From Coriobacteriia bacterium (lineage in GTDB: Bacteria; Actinomycetota; Coriobacteriia; Coriobacteriales; UBA8131): a DNA stretch of 22,098 bases. The position numbers and the translations under genes were made by a program. The first letter of the stretch is position 1; each line of letters opens with the position of its first letter. Under the pieces are notes generated by a model that made no database searches, was not told where the DNA came from, and was given only the letters and a program-made list of their open reading frames with translations. Where the stretch lies: positions 1-22,098 of the forward strand of contig WQXX01000006.1 in NCBI GenBank assembly GCA_009781535.1. The letters run 5' to 3'. This document shows positions 1-5,882 of the stretch, one piece after another.

Positions 1-90
1 AATCACCGCTACCAGCAAAGTAGGTCTTTGAAAAACAAAGACGTGATATACGAGTAGTCGTGGGAATGGATGATTGGATTTGAAGCCAGA
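1..90 (+). repeat. Direct repeat copy 1 of the tuf upstream region
   Basis: This segment recurs, diverged, at 205-294 with a constant offset of 204 bases. Shared landmarks are the first 13 bases (AATCACCGCTACC), a short hairpin followed by an extended -10-like element, and TGATTGGATTTGAA at 71-84 (again at 275-288). The hairpin at 24-42 is perfect: a 7-bp GTCTTTG stem with a five-A loop. In copy 2 the equivalent hairpin has one mismatch. The pattern fits a duplicated promoter/leader segment upstream of tuf. The left edge may extend outside the window. Confidence 0.75.
44..52 (+). promoter_or_regulatory. Candidate extended -10 promoter element, tuf P1
   Basis: The sequence TGaTATACG has the TG-n extension and matches four of six bases of the -10 consensus. 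It lies at the same position in repeat copy 1 as a better element in copy 2 (248-256). No good -35 hexamer is seen, which is normal for extended -10 promoters. The start point would be near base 58-60. Confidence 0.35.
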
Positions 91-209
91 CATGGGGCGA
101 GGCGTAAGCAAAGGTGCCAGTGGCACGTTTGCAGCCGAGCGTCCGAAGTGAGCAGAGCGAACGAGGACACGCGATTTTGCGACCTTCAAAATCGCATCAA
201 ATCCAATCA
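71..209. repeat. Structured element bounded by a 16-bp inverted repeat
   Basis: The outer arms are TGATTGGATTTGAAGC (71-86) and GCATCAAATCCAATCA (194-209), complementary at 15 of 16 positions. Inside are an 11-bp hairpin with one mismatch at 108-118/122-132 (loop AGT) and a perfect 9-bp hairpin at 171-179/187-195 (GCGATTTTG arm). No convincing open reading frame fills it. The element separates the two direct repeats. It could be a small non-autonomous mobile or repeat element, or a folded mRNA leader. Confidence 0.5.
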
Positions 210-294
210 CCGCTACCATCAAAGTAAGACTTCAGAAAACGAAGACGTGCTATAAAAGCAATCACAGGAACCATTGATTGGATTTGAACCAATC
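205..294 (+). repeat. Direct repeat copy 2 of the tuf upstream region
   Basis: This is the diverged second copy of 1-90. It contains the AATCACCGCTACC start, an imperfect hairpin at 228-246, an extended -10-like element at 248-256, and GATTGG/CCAATC arms at 276-294 that form a 6-bp hairpin. It lies closest to tuf and probably carries the more active promoter. Confidence 0.7.
248..256 (+). promoter_or_regulatory. Candidate extended -10 promoter element, tuf P2
   Basis: TGcTATAAA combines a TG-n extension with a five-of-six -10 hexamer. It would start transcription near 262-264, giving an approximately 110-nt leader before the tuf start codon. The -35 region (near 228-233) is weak. The conserved position relative to the duplicate at 44-52 supports it. 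Confidence 0.5.
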
Positions 295-371
295 ATACCC
301 ATCAAATCAAAAACCCCATCCATTGAACATGCCCCTCGAGGGCAAACAATCCCTTAAGGAGGAATAGCATC

Positions 372-1556
372 ATGGCAAAAGCAAAATTCGAGCGCACCAA
401 GCCCCACGTTAACATTGGTACCATCGGTCATATTGACCACGGCAAGACGACACTGACAGCCGCCATCTCCAAGACTTTGGCGACAAAAGGACTTGCCACC
501 TTCACCGCGTTTGACGAGATCGACAAGGCTCCGGAGGAGCGCGAGCGCGGTATCACCATCTCGATTGCCCATATCGAGTATCAGTCCGAAAGCCGCCACT
601 ACGCTCACGTCGATTGCCCCGGTCATGCCGACTACATCAAGAACATGATCACGGGTGCTGCTCAGATGGACGGCGCCATCCTCGTAGTCGCCGCAACCGA
701 CGGCCCCATGCCTCAGACCCGCGAGCACATCCTGCTTGCCCGTCAGGTCGGCGTCCCCTACATCGTGGTATTCCTCAACAAGTGCGACATGGTCGACGAC
801 GAGGAGCTGCTTGAGCTCGTTGAGATGGAAGTCCGTGAGATGCTGTCGAACTACGAGTTCCCCGGCGATGACACTCCGGTTGTCCGTGGCTCCGCCCTTC
901 GTGCTCTTGAGGGAGATTTTGAATCTCAGAAGGCTATCTGGGAGCTCATCGAAGCTGTTGACAATTACATCCCCACGCCAGAGCGCGACATCGACAAGCC
1001 CTTCCTCATGGCTGTTGAGGACGTCTTCACGATTACTGGCCGCGGCACCGTTGCCACTGGCCGTATCGAGCGCGGCGTCATCAAGGTCAACGAGCCAGTC
1101 GAGATCGTCGGTATCAGGGAGACTGCCAAGACGGTCTGCACAGGTGTCGAGATGTTCCGCAAGATTTTGGATCGCGGCGAGGCAGGCGACAATGTCGGCA
1201 TCCTGCTGCGTGGCACCAAGCGCGAGGATATCATCCGTGGCCAGGTCCTCTGCAAGCCGGGTAGCGTAACCCCGCACACCGAGTTCGAGTCCCAGGTCTA
1301 CATCCTCACCAAAGAGGAAGGCGGCCGTCACACTCCGTTCTTCGATGGTTATCGTCCGCAGTTCTACTTCCGCACCACCGACGTCACAGGCGTTGCGCAT
1401 CTGCCTGAGGGCACCGAGATGGTCATGCCGGGCGACAACATTGCCATCACCGGCAAGCTCATCAACCCGATCGCCATGGAAGAGGGTCTCCGCTTCGCTA
1501 TCCGTGAGGGTGGGCGTACCGTTGGCTCTGGCCGTGTAACCAAGATCATCAAATAG
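372..1556 (+). CDS. tuf: Elongation factor Tu
   Basis: Translation elongation GTPase that delivers aminoacyl-tRNA to the ribosomal A site in the cytoplasm. At 394 residues it has the normal family length. The GTP-binding motifs are all present: GHIDHGKTT (about 18-26), the switch I segment APEERERGITIS, DCPGHADYIKNM (switch II), NKCD, and the SAL motif. They are followed by the two beta-barrel domains (GRGTVATGRIERG; the C-terminal HTPFFDGYRPQFYFRTTDVTG region). The ATG at 372 follows an AAGGAGG Shine-Dalgarno sequence at good spacing. The gene has its own duplicated leader upstream and a perfect hairpin downstream, so it can be expressed separately from rpmG. The small difference from the usual G1 motif (Ile for Val) is conservative. 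Identification is certain. Confidence 0.99.
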   Translation: MAKAKFERTKPHVNIGTIGHIDHGKTTLTAAISKTLATKGLATFTAFDEIDKAPEERERGITISIAHIEYQSESRHYAHVDCPGHADYIKNMITGAAQMDGAILVVAATDGPMPQTREHILLARQVGVPYIVVFLNKCDMVDDEELLELVEMEVREMLSNYEFPGDDTPVVRGSALRALEGDFESQKAIWELIEAVDNYIPTPERDIDKPFLMAVEDVFTITGRGTVATGRIERGVIKVNEPVEIVGIRETAKTVCTGVEMFRKILDRGEAGDNVGILLRGTKREDIIRGQVLCKPGSVTPHTEFESQVYILTKEEGGRHTPFFDGYRPQFYFRTTDVTGVAHLPEGTEMVMPGDNIAITGKLINPIAMEEGLRFAIREGGRTVGSGRVTKIIK

Positions 1557-1570
1557 ACATTGAACGTATC

Positions 1571-1601
1571 TGCGAGTCCGACACAGCGTGTCGGACTCGC
1601 A
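1571..1601 (+). terminator. Perfect 14-bp hairpin between tuf and rpmG
   Basis: TGCGAGTCCGACAC (1571-1584) and its exact complement (1588-1601) form a 14-bp stem with a three-base loop. No T-run follows, so it is not a canonical intrinsic terminator. It may be a Rho-aided or partial terminator, a pausing or processing site, or a 3'-end stabiliser for tuf mRNA. It ends about 28 bases before the rpmG start. Confidence 0.6.
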
Positions 1602-1629
1602 GTGTGCACTGTAATCCGTAGGAGGATCC

Positions 1630-1779
1630 ATGCGAGTGTTGGTTACCTTGGCATGCACCGAGTGTAAACGCCGTAACTATACGACCAAAAAGAATAAGCA
1701 AAGCAACCCACAGCGTATCGAGTTTAAGAAATACTGCAAGTGGTGCAAGACACACACCGTCCACCGCGAGACGCGGTAG
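1630..1779 (+). CDS. rpmG: 50S ribosomal protein L33, zinc-binding type
   Basis: Small large-subunit ribosomal protein of 49 residues (MRVLVTLACTECKRRN... ending HRETR). Two CxxC pairs, CTEC and CKWC, mark the zinc-binding (C+) form of L33. The RNY/TTKKNK and RIEFKKYCKWCKTHT segments are typical of the family. The ATG at 1630 follows GTAGGAGG at 1618-1625. It precedes tRNA-Trp, secE and nusG, the usual neighbourhood in many Gram-positive bacteria. Family identity is clear from the motifs and the length. Confidence 0.97.
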   Translation: MRVLVTLACTECKRRNYTTKKNKQSNPQRIEFKKYCKWCKTHTVHRETR

Positions 1780-1806
1780 TTGAGGCGCATCGGGTCATGG
1801 TATAGT
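1780..1806 (+). promoter_or_regulatory. Candidate promoter for tRNA-Trp/secE/nusG
   Basis: TTGAGG (1780-1785) overlaps the end of rpmG and is followed, after a slightly short 15-base spacer, by TATAGT (1801-1806). The start would be about 45 bases before the tRNA. The -10 match is good; the spacing makes the call tentative. Confidence 0.35.
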
Positions 1807-1856
1807 GGCTGTGCGAGCAGGTTTGAGGTAGCAGGCAGGATCAAGGTGTTTAACGC

Positions 1857-1932
1857 AGGCCAGTAGCTCCAATGGTAGAGCGGCGGTCTCCAAAACCGCA
1901 TGTTGGGGGTTCGAGTCCCTCCTGGCCTGCCA
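1857..1932 (+). tRNA. trnW: tRNA-Trp (anticodon CCA)
   Basis: A complete cloverleaf can be drawn. The acceptor arm is AGGCCAG (1857-1863) with CTGGCCT (1922-1928). The D arm is GCTC/GAGC. The anticodon stem GCGGT/ACCGC holds loop CTCCAAA, giving anticodon CCA. The variable loop is five bases, and the T arm has GGGGG, loop TTCGAGT and CCCTC with one wobble pair. The discriminator is G, and CCA is encoded at 1930-1932. Position between rpmG and secE is common in actinobacterial-type genomes. Confidence 0.96.
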
Positions 1933-1988
1933 GATTCAGATCTAATCGAAGCCTTGACATGATCAGACAAGAAACGCTAGGAACAAAG

Positions 1989-2534
1989 ATGGCGAAAGAA
2001 AGCAAAACAACAGGAACCAGCGCCAGAGTCCAATCTAAGGATCAGGCCAAGAAAGACCCTGCGCCTGTAAAGGCTGCTGTCAAGGGTTCCTCAAAGAGCG
2101 CCCCAAAAAGCTCTACCAAGAGCGATCCAAAGAGCGATTCAAAAAGCGTCGCAAAGAACGCTCCGAAAAAAGCTCCCAAAAACGTTCAAAAGAGCACAGC
2201 CAAGAGCGCTTCAAAGAGCCAGAAGAAAACCAACAAAAAGCCGAATATCTTTAAGCGTTTCGCTGCGTATATCAGGAATGTGCGTCTCGAGATCAAGAGA
2301 ACGACGTGGCCTTCGCGCAAAGAGGTTCTCAACATGACCATTATCGTTGTCGTTGCGCTTTTGTTCTTTGGCGTTCTTATCCTGGTTCTCGATCAGGTCA
2401 TGGTCCAGATCGTCAACTTCCTCTCACAATTCAAGGTGGGTGCAAATGCCCCTGCTGACAATGCGGTCAACGTGGTGAATGTTGCCGATGCGATGGCGCA
2501 GTACGCCCGCTTCCTTTTGACAGGCGGCAAGTAA
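1989..2534 (+). CDS. secE: Preprotein translocase subunit SecE
   Basis: Clamp subunit of the SecYEG protein-export channel in the cytoplasmic membrane. Of its 181 residues, the conserved SecE core is about 87-148: an amphipathic helix with VRLEIKRTTWPSRKEV, then one transmembrane segment at about 116-136. Residues 1-84 are a low-complexity Lys/Ser/Ala/Pro stretch with repeated KS-x-x-KS spacing, longer than most SecE proteins. About 33 residues follow the core. The ATG at 1989 is preferred because AGGA lies about 7 bases upstream. An in-frame ATG at 1959 lacks this, and the longer open frame runs back into the tRNA. nusG begins four bases after its stop, so the two are co-transcribed. SecE identity is secure from the TWPS motif and context. 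Confidence 0.95.
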   Translation: MAKESKTTGTSARVQSKDQAKKDPAPVKAAVKGSSKSAPKSSTKSDPKSDSKSVAKNAPKKAPKNVQKSTAKSASKSQKKTNKKPNIFKRFAAYIRNVRLEIKRTTWPSRKEVLNMTIIVVVALLFFGVLILVLDQVMVQIVNFLSQFKVGANAPADNAVNVVNVADAMAQYARFLLTGGK

Positions 2535-2537
2535 TCC

Positions 2538-3068
2538 ATGGCTAAGAAATGGTACGTTCTGCACACCTACAGCGGATATGAGAACAAAGTCCGACATAAC
2601 CTGCTGCATCGTATAGAATCAATGGGCTTTGAAGACCGTGTCTTTGATATCCAGATACCCACAGAAGAGGTCATGGAGATTAAGGATGGCGGTAAGCGCG
2701 TCACCTCAGAAAAAAAGATATTCCCCGGATATGTGCTTGTGCGTATGGAGCTTGACGACCAGAGCTGGAGTGTTGTCCGCAACACGCCGGGCGTCACGGG
2801 CTTTGTAGGCGCCCAGGGCAAACCCACGCCGCTTTCGCGCGAGGAGTACAACAAGATCATGAAGCGTGTCGATACCGATGCGCCCAAGAAGACCTCTTCA
2901 AATCTCGTTGTCGGCATGAGCGTCAAAGTTACCTCAGGGCCGCTTGCTGAGTTTGACGGCACGATTTCTGAAGTAAACCCTGAAGCAGGCAAGATCAAAG
3001 TGCTTGTCTCGATCTTCGGGCGTGAGACCCCTGTTGAGTTGAGCTACGATCAGGTCGCCCGGCTGTAG
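2538..3068 (+). CDS. nusG: Transcription termination/antitermination factor NusG
   Basis: Processivity factor that binds RNA polymerase and links it to Rho or the ribosome. Its 176 residues show the NGN domain (KKWYVLHTYSGYENKV at 3-18, then FPGYVLVRM and NTPGVTGFVG) and a C-terminal KOW domain at about 130-172 (VTSGPLAEFDGTI, then IFGRETPVEL). Length is typical for a short bacterial NusG. The start lies only three bases after the secE stop with no strong Shine-Dalgarno sequence, which suggests translational coupling. The secE-nusG pair ahead of rplK is the standard arrangement. Confidence 0.98.
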   Translation: MAKKWYVLHTYSGYENKVRHNLLHRIESMGFEDRVFDIQIPTEEVMEIKDGGKRVTSEKKIFPGYVLVRMELDDQSWSVVRNTPGVTGFVGAQGKPTPLSREEYNKIMKRVDTDAPKKTSSNLVVGMSVKVTSGPLAEFDGTISEVNPEAGKIKVLVSIFGRETPVELSYDQVARL

Positions 3069-3170
3069 ACGTGGGTTTTTGCACAACGGCTGTGTTTAGC
3101 CAAAGAGTTGAACATACTGTGGACGGTGCCCCATCCGGGACGCTTCTCACCGGCCATTTGAGATAGATTA

Positions 3171-3233
3171 ATGAAAGAGAAGGATTTGAGAGCGCGTGCC
3201 AAGAACCTTGTGCACGCATCTTGTGACGTTTAA
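3171..3233 (+). CDS. Possible 20-aa leader peptide ahead of rplK
   Basis: An ATG-to-TAA frame encodes MKEKDLRARAKNLVHASCDV. Its stop codon overlaps the rplK Shine-Dalgarno sequence (TAAGGAG), so its translation could influence rplK initiation. A 10-bp hairpin with one bulged base lies inside it (3194-3217). The Shine-Dalgarno sequence for the small frame itself is weak, and short frames of this size occur by chance, so coding is unproven. Confidence 0.2.
   Translation: MKEKDLRARAKNLVHASCDV
3194..3217 (+). promoter_or_regulatory. Hairpin in the rplK leader
   Basis: GCGTGCCAAG pairs with CTTG and GCACGC, leaving one bulged T and an AAC loop. It lies in the 176-base nusG-rplK gap, about 16 bases upstream of the rplK Shine-Dalgarno sequence. 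A regulatory role in ribosomal-protein feedback is plausible but not demonstrated. The rest of 3069-3193 shows no clear promoter or terminator. Confidence 0.4.
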
Positions 3234-3244
3234 GGAGACGTACC

Positions 3245-3817
3245 ATGGCTCCCAGAAAGAAGATTACCGCTTTAGTCAAGCTACAGATCAAGGCAGGCGC
3301 AGCAACGCCAGCGCCTCCCGTCGGTCCGGCGCTTGGTTCTAAAGGCGTCAACATCATGCAATTCTGCCAGGCGTTTAATGCGGCGACGGCAGACAAAGGT
3401 GGGACAATCATACCGGTCGAGGTCACCGTCTATGAGGACAAGACCTTTGACTTTGTGACCAAGACCCCACCAGTTGCCGTCCTTATCAAGGAAGCGCTGA
3501 GTCTTAAAGCAGGCTCAAAAGAGCCGCATCTCGTTAAGGTGGGCACCTTAACGAAAGCTCAACTGCGGCAGATCGCCGAGATCAAACTCCCTGACCTCAA
3601 TGCCAACGACATTGACGCAGCAATGAAGATCGTCAAGGGCACCGCGCGCTCGATGGGCGTGCGCATCCAAGGCGTTCCAGAAACCGGCGTGTACACCAAG
3701 AGCAAGAAACGCAGAGGGCCGGCGTCTGCGATGTCTGTTATGCCGATGCCCGTTGAGGAAGAACCAGAGGAAGAAGCGGCTGAAGCTGTCGAGGCAGTGG
3801 AAGCTGCAGTGGAATAA
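3245..3817 (+). CDS. rplK: 50S ribosomal protein L11 with acidic C-terminal extension
   Basis: Stalk-base ribosomal protein that binds the 23S GTPase-associated centre. The core (1-143) is canonical: KLQIKAGAATPAPPVGPALG near the N terminus, NIMQFCQAFN, and the C-terminal RNA-binding region ending KGTARSMGVRIQG. Bacterial L11 normally ends here at about 141 residues. This protein continues for 47 more: a basic KSKKRR patch (152-157), an Ala/Met/Pro linker, and a strongly acidic tail at 171-190 rich in Glu and Ala. The ATG at 3245 follows AAGGAG. rplA follows after 102 bases, so they probably share a transcript. The identity is certain; the role of the tail is unknown. Confidence 0.97.
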   Translation: MAPRKKITALVKLQIKAGAATPAPPVGPALGSKGVNIMQFCQAFNAATADKGGTIIPVEVTVYEDKTFDFVTKTPPVAVLIKEALSLKAGSKEPHLVKVGTLTKAQLRQIAEIKLPDLNANDIDAAMKIVKGTARSMGVRIQGVPETGVYTKSKKRRGPASAMSVMPMPVEEEPEEEAAEAVEAVEAAVE

Positions 3818-3848
3818 GCCTCCAATCTGAGGGCAACGAAGTATCAAG

Positions 3849-3889
3849 CCGCCTAAAAAGGCGGGGAGTTCGGAGGGTCGGCATGACCC
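3849..3889 (+). promoter_or_regulatory. Two hairpins in the rplK-rplA spacer
   Basis: The first is CCGCCT-AAAA-AGGCGG (3849-3864). The second is GGGTC-GGCAT-GACCC (3875-3889). Neither is followed by a T-run, so they are unlikely to terminate transcription. They could set mRNA processing, or gate rplA initiation 30 bases downstream. Confidence 0.4.
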
Positions 3890-3919
3890 GCTATTACGAG
3901 ACCAATGAAGGAGTACATC

Positions 3920-4639
3920 ATGCCAAAGATTACAAAGAATCAGAAGATCCAGCGCGCCAAAGTCGTGAAAGGCAAGCTTTATTCCCCGCTTGCTGCTGCA
4001 CGTCTTGCCCAAGAGATCGCAGTTGCAAACTTCGATGAGACACTTGAAGTCCACCTGCGCCTCGGCGTCGATACCCGTCAAGCTGACCAGCAGGTCCGCG
4101 GATCTGTGTCGCTGCCAAACGGCACAGGCAAGACTGTCCGCGTTTTAGTCTTCGCCGAGGGCGATAAGGCCAAAGAGGCCGAAGCTGCTGGCGCCGAAGT
4201 CATAGGGTCAGACGAACTTATCACCCAGATCCAGGGCGGTTTCCTTGGATTTGACGCTGCTGTTGCAACACCTGACCTGATGGCAAAGGTCGGACGTTTG
4301 GGCAAGATCCTCGGCCCGCGCGGCCTCATGCCCAATCCCAAGCTCGGCACCGTCACCAACGACGTCACCCGAATCGTCGGCGAGCTTAAAGCTGGCCGCG
4401 TCGAGTACCGTGCCGACCGTTATGGTATCTGTCACGTGCCGATTGGCAAGCTCTCGTTTACAACCGAAAAACTCGTCCAGAATTATGCCACTCTGCTCGA
4501 TGAGATCATTCGTGTTAAGCCAGCAGCTTCCAAGGGACGCTATCTCAAGACGATCACCTTTGCATCGTCCATGGGCCCTGGCATCTCGATAGATACAACC
4601 AAGACCCGCAACCTGCTCGTCGAAGACGCTGAAGATTAG
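3920..4639 (+). CDS. rplA: 50S ribosomal protein L1
   Basis: Large-subunit protein of the L1 stalk, which helps release deacylated tRNA and often represses its own operon. Its 239 residues match the family. Recognisable blocks are NQKIQRAKVVKGKLYSP, the FDETLEVHLRLGVDTRQADQ strand, RGSVSLPNGTGK, the loop PRGLMPNPKLGTVT, and the C-terminal GRYLKTITFASSMGPGI segment. The ATG at 3920 is chosen because GAAGGAG (3907-3913) lies six bases upstream. The in-frame ATG at 3905 would place this site inside the gene. It is the last gene of the rplKA block: two 88-bp repeats and an intrinsic terminator follow instead of rplJ. Confidence 0.98.
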   Translation: MPKITKNQKIQRAKVVKGKLYSPLAAARLAQEIAVANFDETLEVHLRLGVDTRQADQQVRGSVSLPNGTGKTVRVLVFAEGDKAKEAEAAGAEVIGSDELITQIQGGFLGFDAAVATPDLMAKVGRLGKILGPRGLMPNPKLGTVTNDVTRIVGELKAGRVEYRADRYGICHVPIGKLSFTTEKLVQNYATLLDEIIRVKPAASKGRYLKTITFASSMGPGISIDTTKTRNLLVEDAED

Positions 4640-4642
4640 CAA

Positions 4643-4730
4643 ATGTCGCCCCAGACCTGATCTGGGGCCTAGTGTGAGACTGACAGGCAGCGTGCGTGTG
4701 TCCGACAAACAACCTGCGTATTGGCAATCG
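4643..4730 (+). repeat. 88-bp direct repeat, copy 1
   Basis: This unit is repeated at 4762-4849 with one difference (C for T near base 4669). It opens with a perfect 7-bp hairpin, CCCCAGA-CCTGA-TCTGGGG, and carries no coding frame. It begins four bases after the rplA stop codon. Confidence 0.92.
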
Positions 4731-4761
4731 CAATAATCGTGGCGTTACATTACGTACTGCG

Positions 4762-4849
4762 ATGTCGCCCCAGACCTGATCTGGGGTCTAGTGTGAGACT
4801 GACAGGCAGCGTGCGTGTGTCCGACAAACAACCTGCGTATTGGCAATCG
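4762..4849 (+). repeat. 88-bp direct repeat, copy 2
   Basis: Second copy of the unit at 4643-4730, 119 bases downstream and 87/88 identical, implying a recent duplication. A 31-base unrelated spacer separates the copies. Only two copies are present, with long units, so this is not a CRISPR array. The remainder to 4902 holds no recognisable gene. Confidence 0.92.
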
Positions 4850-4902
4850 TAACCTGCGCGTGCTGCTCGAATAGCTAACAGAACCGATAACCAACATCGC
4901 AT

Positions 4903-4930
4903 AATAACGCCCGCAATGCGGGCGTTATTT
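4903..4930 (+). terminator. Intrinsic terminator after the rplKA block
   Basis: AATAACGCCCGC (4903-4914) and its exact complement (4918-4929) form a 12-bp stem with an AAT loop, running into TTATTT. The GC-rich core and AT-rich ends are typical of a Rho-independent terminator. It marks the end of the ribosomal-protein transcript and separates it from the thiT leader. Confidence 0.85.
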
Positions 4931-4956
4931 GTGTTACAGTGTGTTTGTCATAACCC

Positions 4957-5100
4957 ATCGGGAGCTGTTTATGCGGCTGAGAGGCGACTTGTTCGCGACC
5001 GAGAAGAGTGTCCTGGTAATGCGGGGCTCCAAAGCGGAACACCTTCTCCCAAACCTCATCCGAAAAAAGTGTTTCTCGGTCGAGCCATTTGATTACCATC
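4957..5100 (+). promoter_or_regulatory. Structured leader of thiT, probably a divergent TPP riboswitch
   Basis: Two signatures of the THI box appear in the right order: GGCTGAGAGG (4975-4984) and CCTGGTAATGC (5012-5022). TCGG (4958-4961) can pair with CCGA (4999-5002), as expected for P2, and GGAGC (4961-4965) with GCTCC (5026-5030). Downstream lie mutually exclusive pairings: 4997-5005 with 5073-5081 (9 bp, perfect) versus 5001-5011 with 5039-5048 (10 bp, one bulge). This looks like an aptamer with a switching platform ahead of a thiamine transporter gene. The usual ACCTGATCTGG and AGGGA elements are not intact, so the fold is either divergent or of another class. Confidence 0.55.
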
Positions 5101-5125
5101 GAAGTTTCTGCGAGAGGGAGCAACA

Positions 5126-5746
5126 ATGAGGAACACACGCGTTGCGATGATTGTGGAATGTGCCTTGGCGGTGGCCATGGCGGTCGTACTCAACTTTGTT
5201 GCAATACGACTGCCTATCAACATCGCTGGTGGATCGATCTCACTTACGATGCTGCCGATCGCCATAGTTGCGCTGAGACGTGGTCCTGTTGCTGGAATGA
5301 TGGCAGGCGCTGTCTTTGGAGCCTTTGATCTGCTCATTGAGCCATTCATCGTGCATTGGGCGCAGGTTTTCCTCGATTATCCCGTCCCATATCTACTCTT
5401 CGGTTTGGGAGTAGGTCTATTTGCCCGTGCGTATACACGATTATTTGCCCATACGACTCAAGCGGTAGCAAAAGGTTCAGCCATAATACTTGCCTGTTTT
5501 ATCCTTGGCGGCATACTGCGTTACGCATCTCATGTACTCAGTGGGGTCATCTTCTTTTCCGAGTACGCCGGCGGTGGAAATGTCCTGGTTTATTCGTTGC
5601 TTTATAACGTCACCTACCTTGCTCCTTCGCTCGTTGCCACAGTGGTGCTTGCACTCATCCTTGTGCCGATATTGGAACGAGCAGTGCCCAGCAGCAGGCA
5701 AGCAGCAGGCAAGCAACAGGCGACCAGCAGGTTGATTGAATTTTGA
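5126..5746 (+). CDS. thiT: Thiamine ECF transporter S component ThiT (YuaJ family)
   Basis: Membrane substrate-binding subunit that captures thiamine and works with a shared ECF energising module (EcfA1, EcfA2, EcfT), none of which is in this window. The 206 residues form about six hydrophobic segments. Family landmarks are the N-terminal ALAVAMAVVLNF, GGSISLTMLPIAIVALRRGP (35-54), the DYPVPYLLFG segment (84-93), and RYASHVLSGVIFF (132-144), containing the conserved His/Gly pair. The ATG at 5126 follows GAGGGAG. About the last 20 residues (SSRQAAGKQQATSRLIEF) are encoded by an 11-bp tandem repeat and extend beyond the usual family end. It stands alone between a terminator and the adhesin gene, under a riboswitch-like leader. 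Confidence 0.93.
   Translation: MRNTRVAMIVECALAVAMAVVLNFVAIRLPINIAGGSISLTMLPIAIVALRRGPVAGMMAGAVFGAFDLLIEPFIVHWAQVFLDYPVPYLLFGLGVGLFARAYTRLFAHTTQAVAKGSAIILACFILGGILRYASHVLSGVIFFSEYAGGGNVLVYSLLYNVTYLAPSLVATVVLALILVPILERAVPSSRQAAGKQQATSRLIEF
5690..5722 (+). repeat. 11-bp tandem repeat at the thiT 3' end
   Basis: Three units of AGCAGCAGGCA are seen (the third is AGCAACAGGCG). They lie inside the coding region and supply the extra C-terminal residues of ThiT. Eleven is not a multiple of three, so a change of one unit would alter the reading frame and the C terminus. A related GCGACCAGCAGC string recurs just after the gene, near 5784-5795. Confidence 0.75.
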
Positions 5747-5782
5747 AACGCAACGGTGGGGCACTTACATTTACAATCAACC
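5730..5782. repeat. Inverted repeat spanning the thiT stop codon
   Basis: GGTTGATTG (5730-5738) is exactly complementary to CAATCAACC (5774-5782), with 35 bases between. There is no T-run. It may help end or stabilise the thiT transcript. Confidence 0.4.
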
Positions 5783-5816
5783 GGCGACCAGCAGCGGGAG
5801 CAAAACATGAAATAGC

Positions 5817-5845
5817 TTGATAGTAAGCCAGATATATGCAATAAT
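5817..5845 (+). promoter_or_regulatory. Near-consensus sigma-70 promoter of the adhesin gene
   Basis: TTGATA (5817-5822, five of six matches) and AATAAT (5840-5845, five of six) are separated by exactly 17 bases. Transcription would start near 5852, leaving a leader of about 250 bases before the adhesin start. Confidence 0.7.
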
Positions 5846-5882
5846 CATGTCCCATGTGAGCTATAGCATATCAAGGGCAGCT

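Noticed and set aside
354..1658. 434-codon open frame antisense to tuf
   Set aside because: It mirrors the third-position bias of tuf codons, matches no family I know, and lacks a convincing ribosome site.
4643..4849. Possible two-repeat CRISPR array
   Set aside because: Only two copies of an 88-base unit with one 31-base spacer, and no cas genes nearby.
4643..4849. 88-bp repeats as extra L10 leaders
   Set aside because: The GACAGC...CCTGCCGAGG blocks are absent; the true L10 leader is at 11495-11590.
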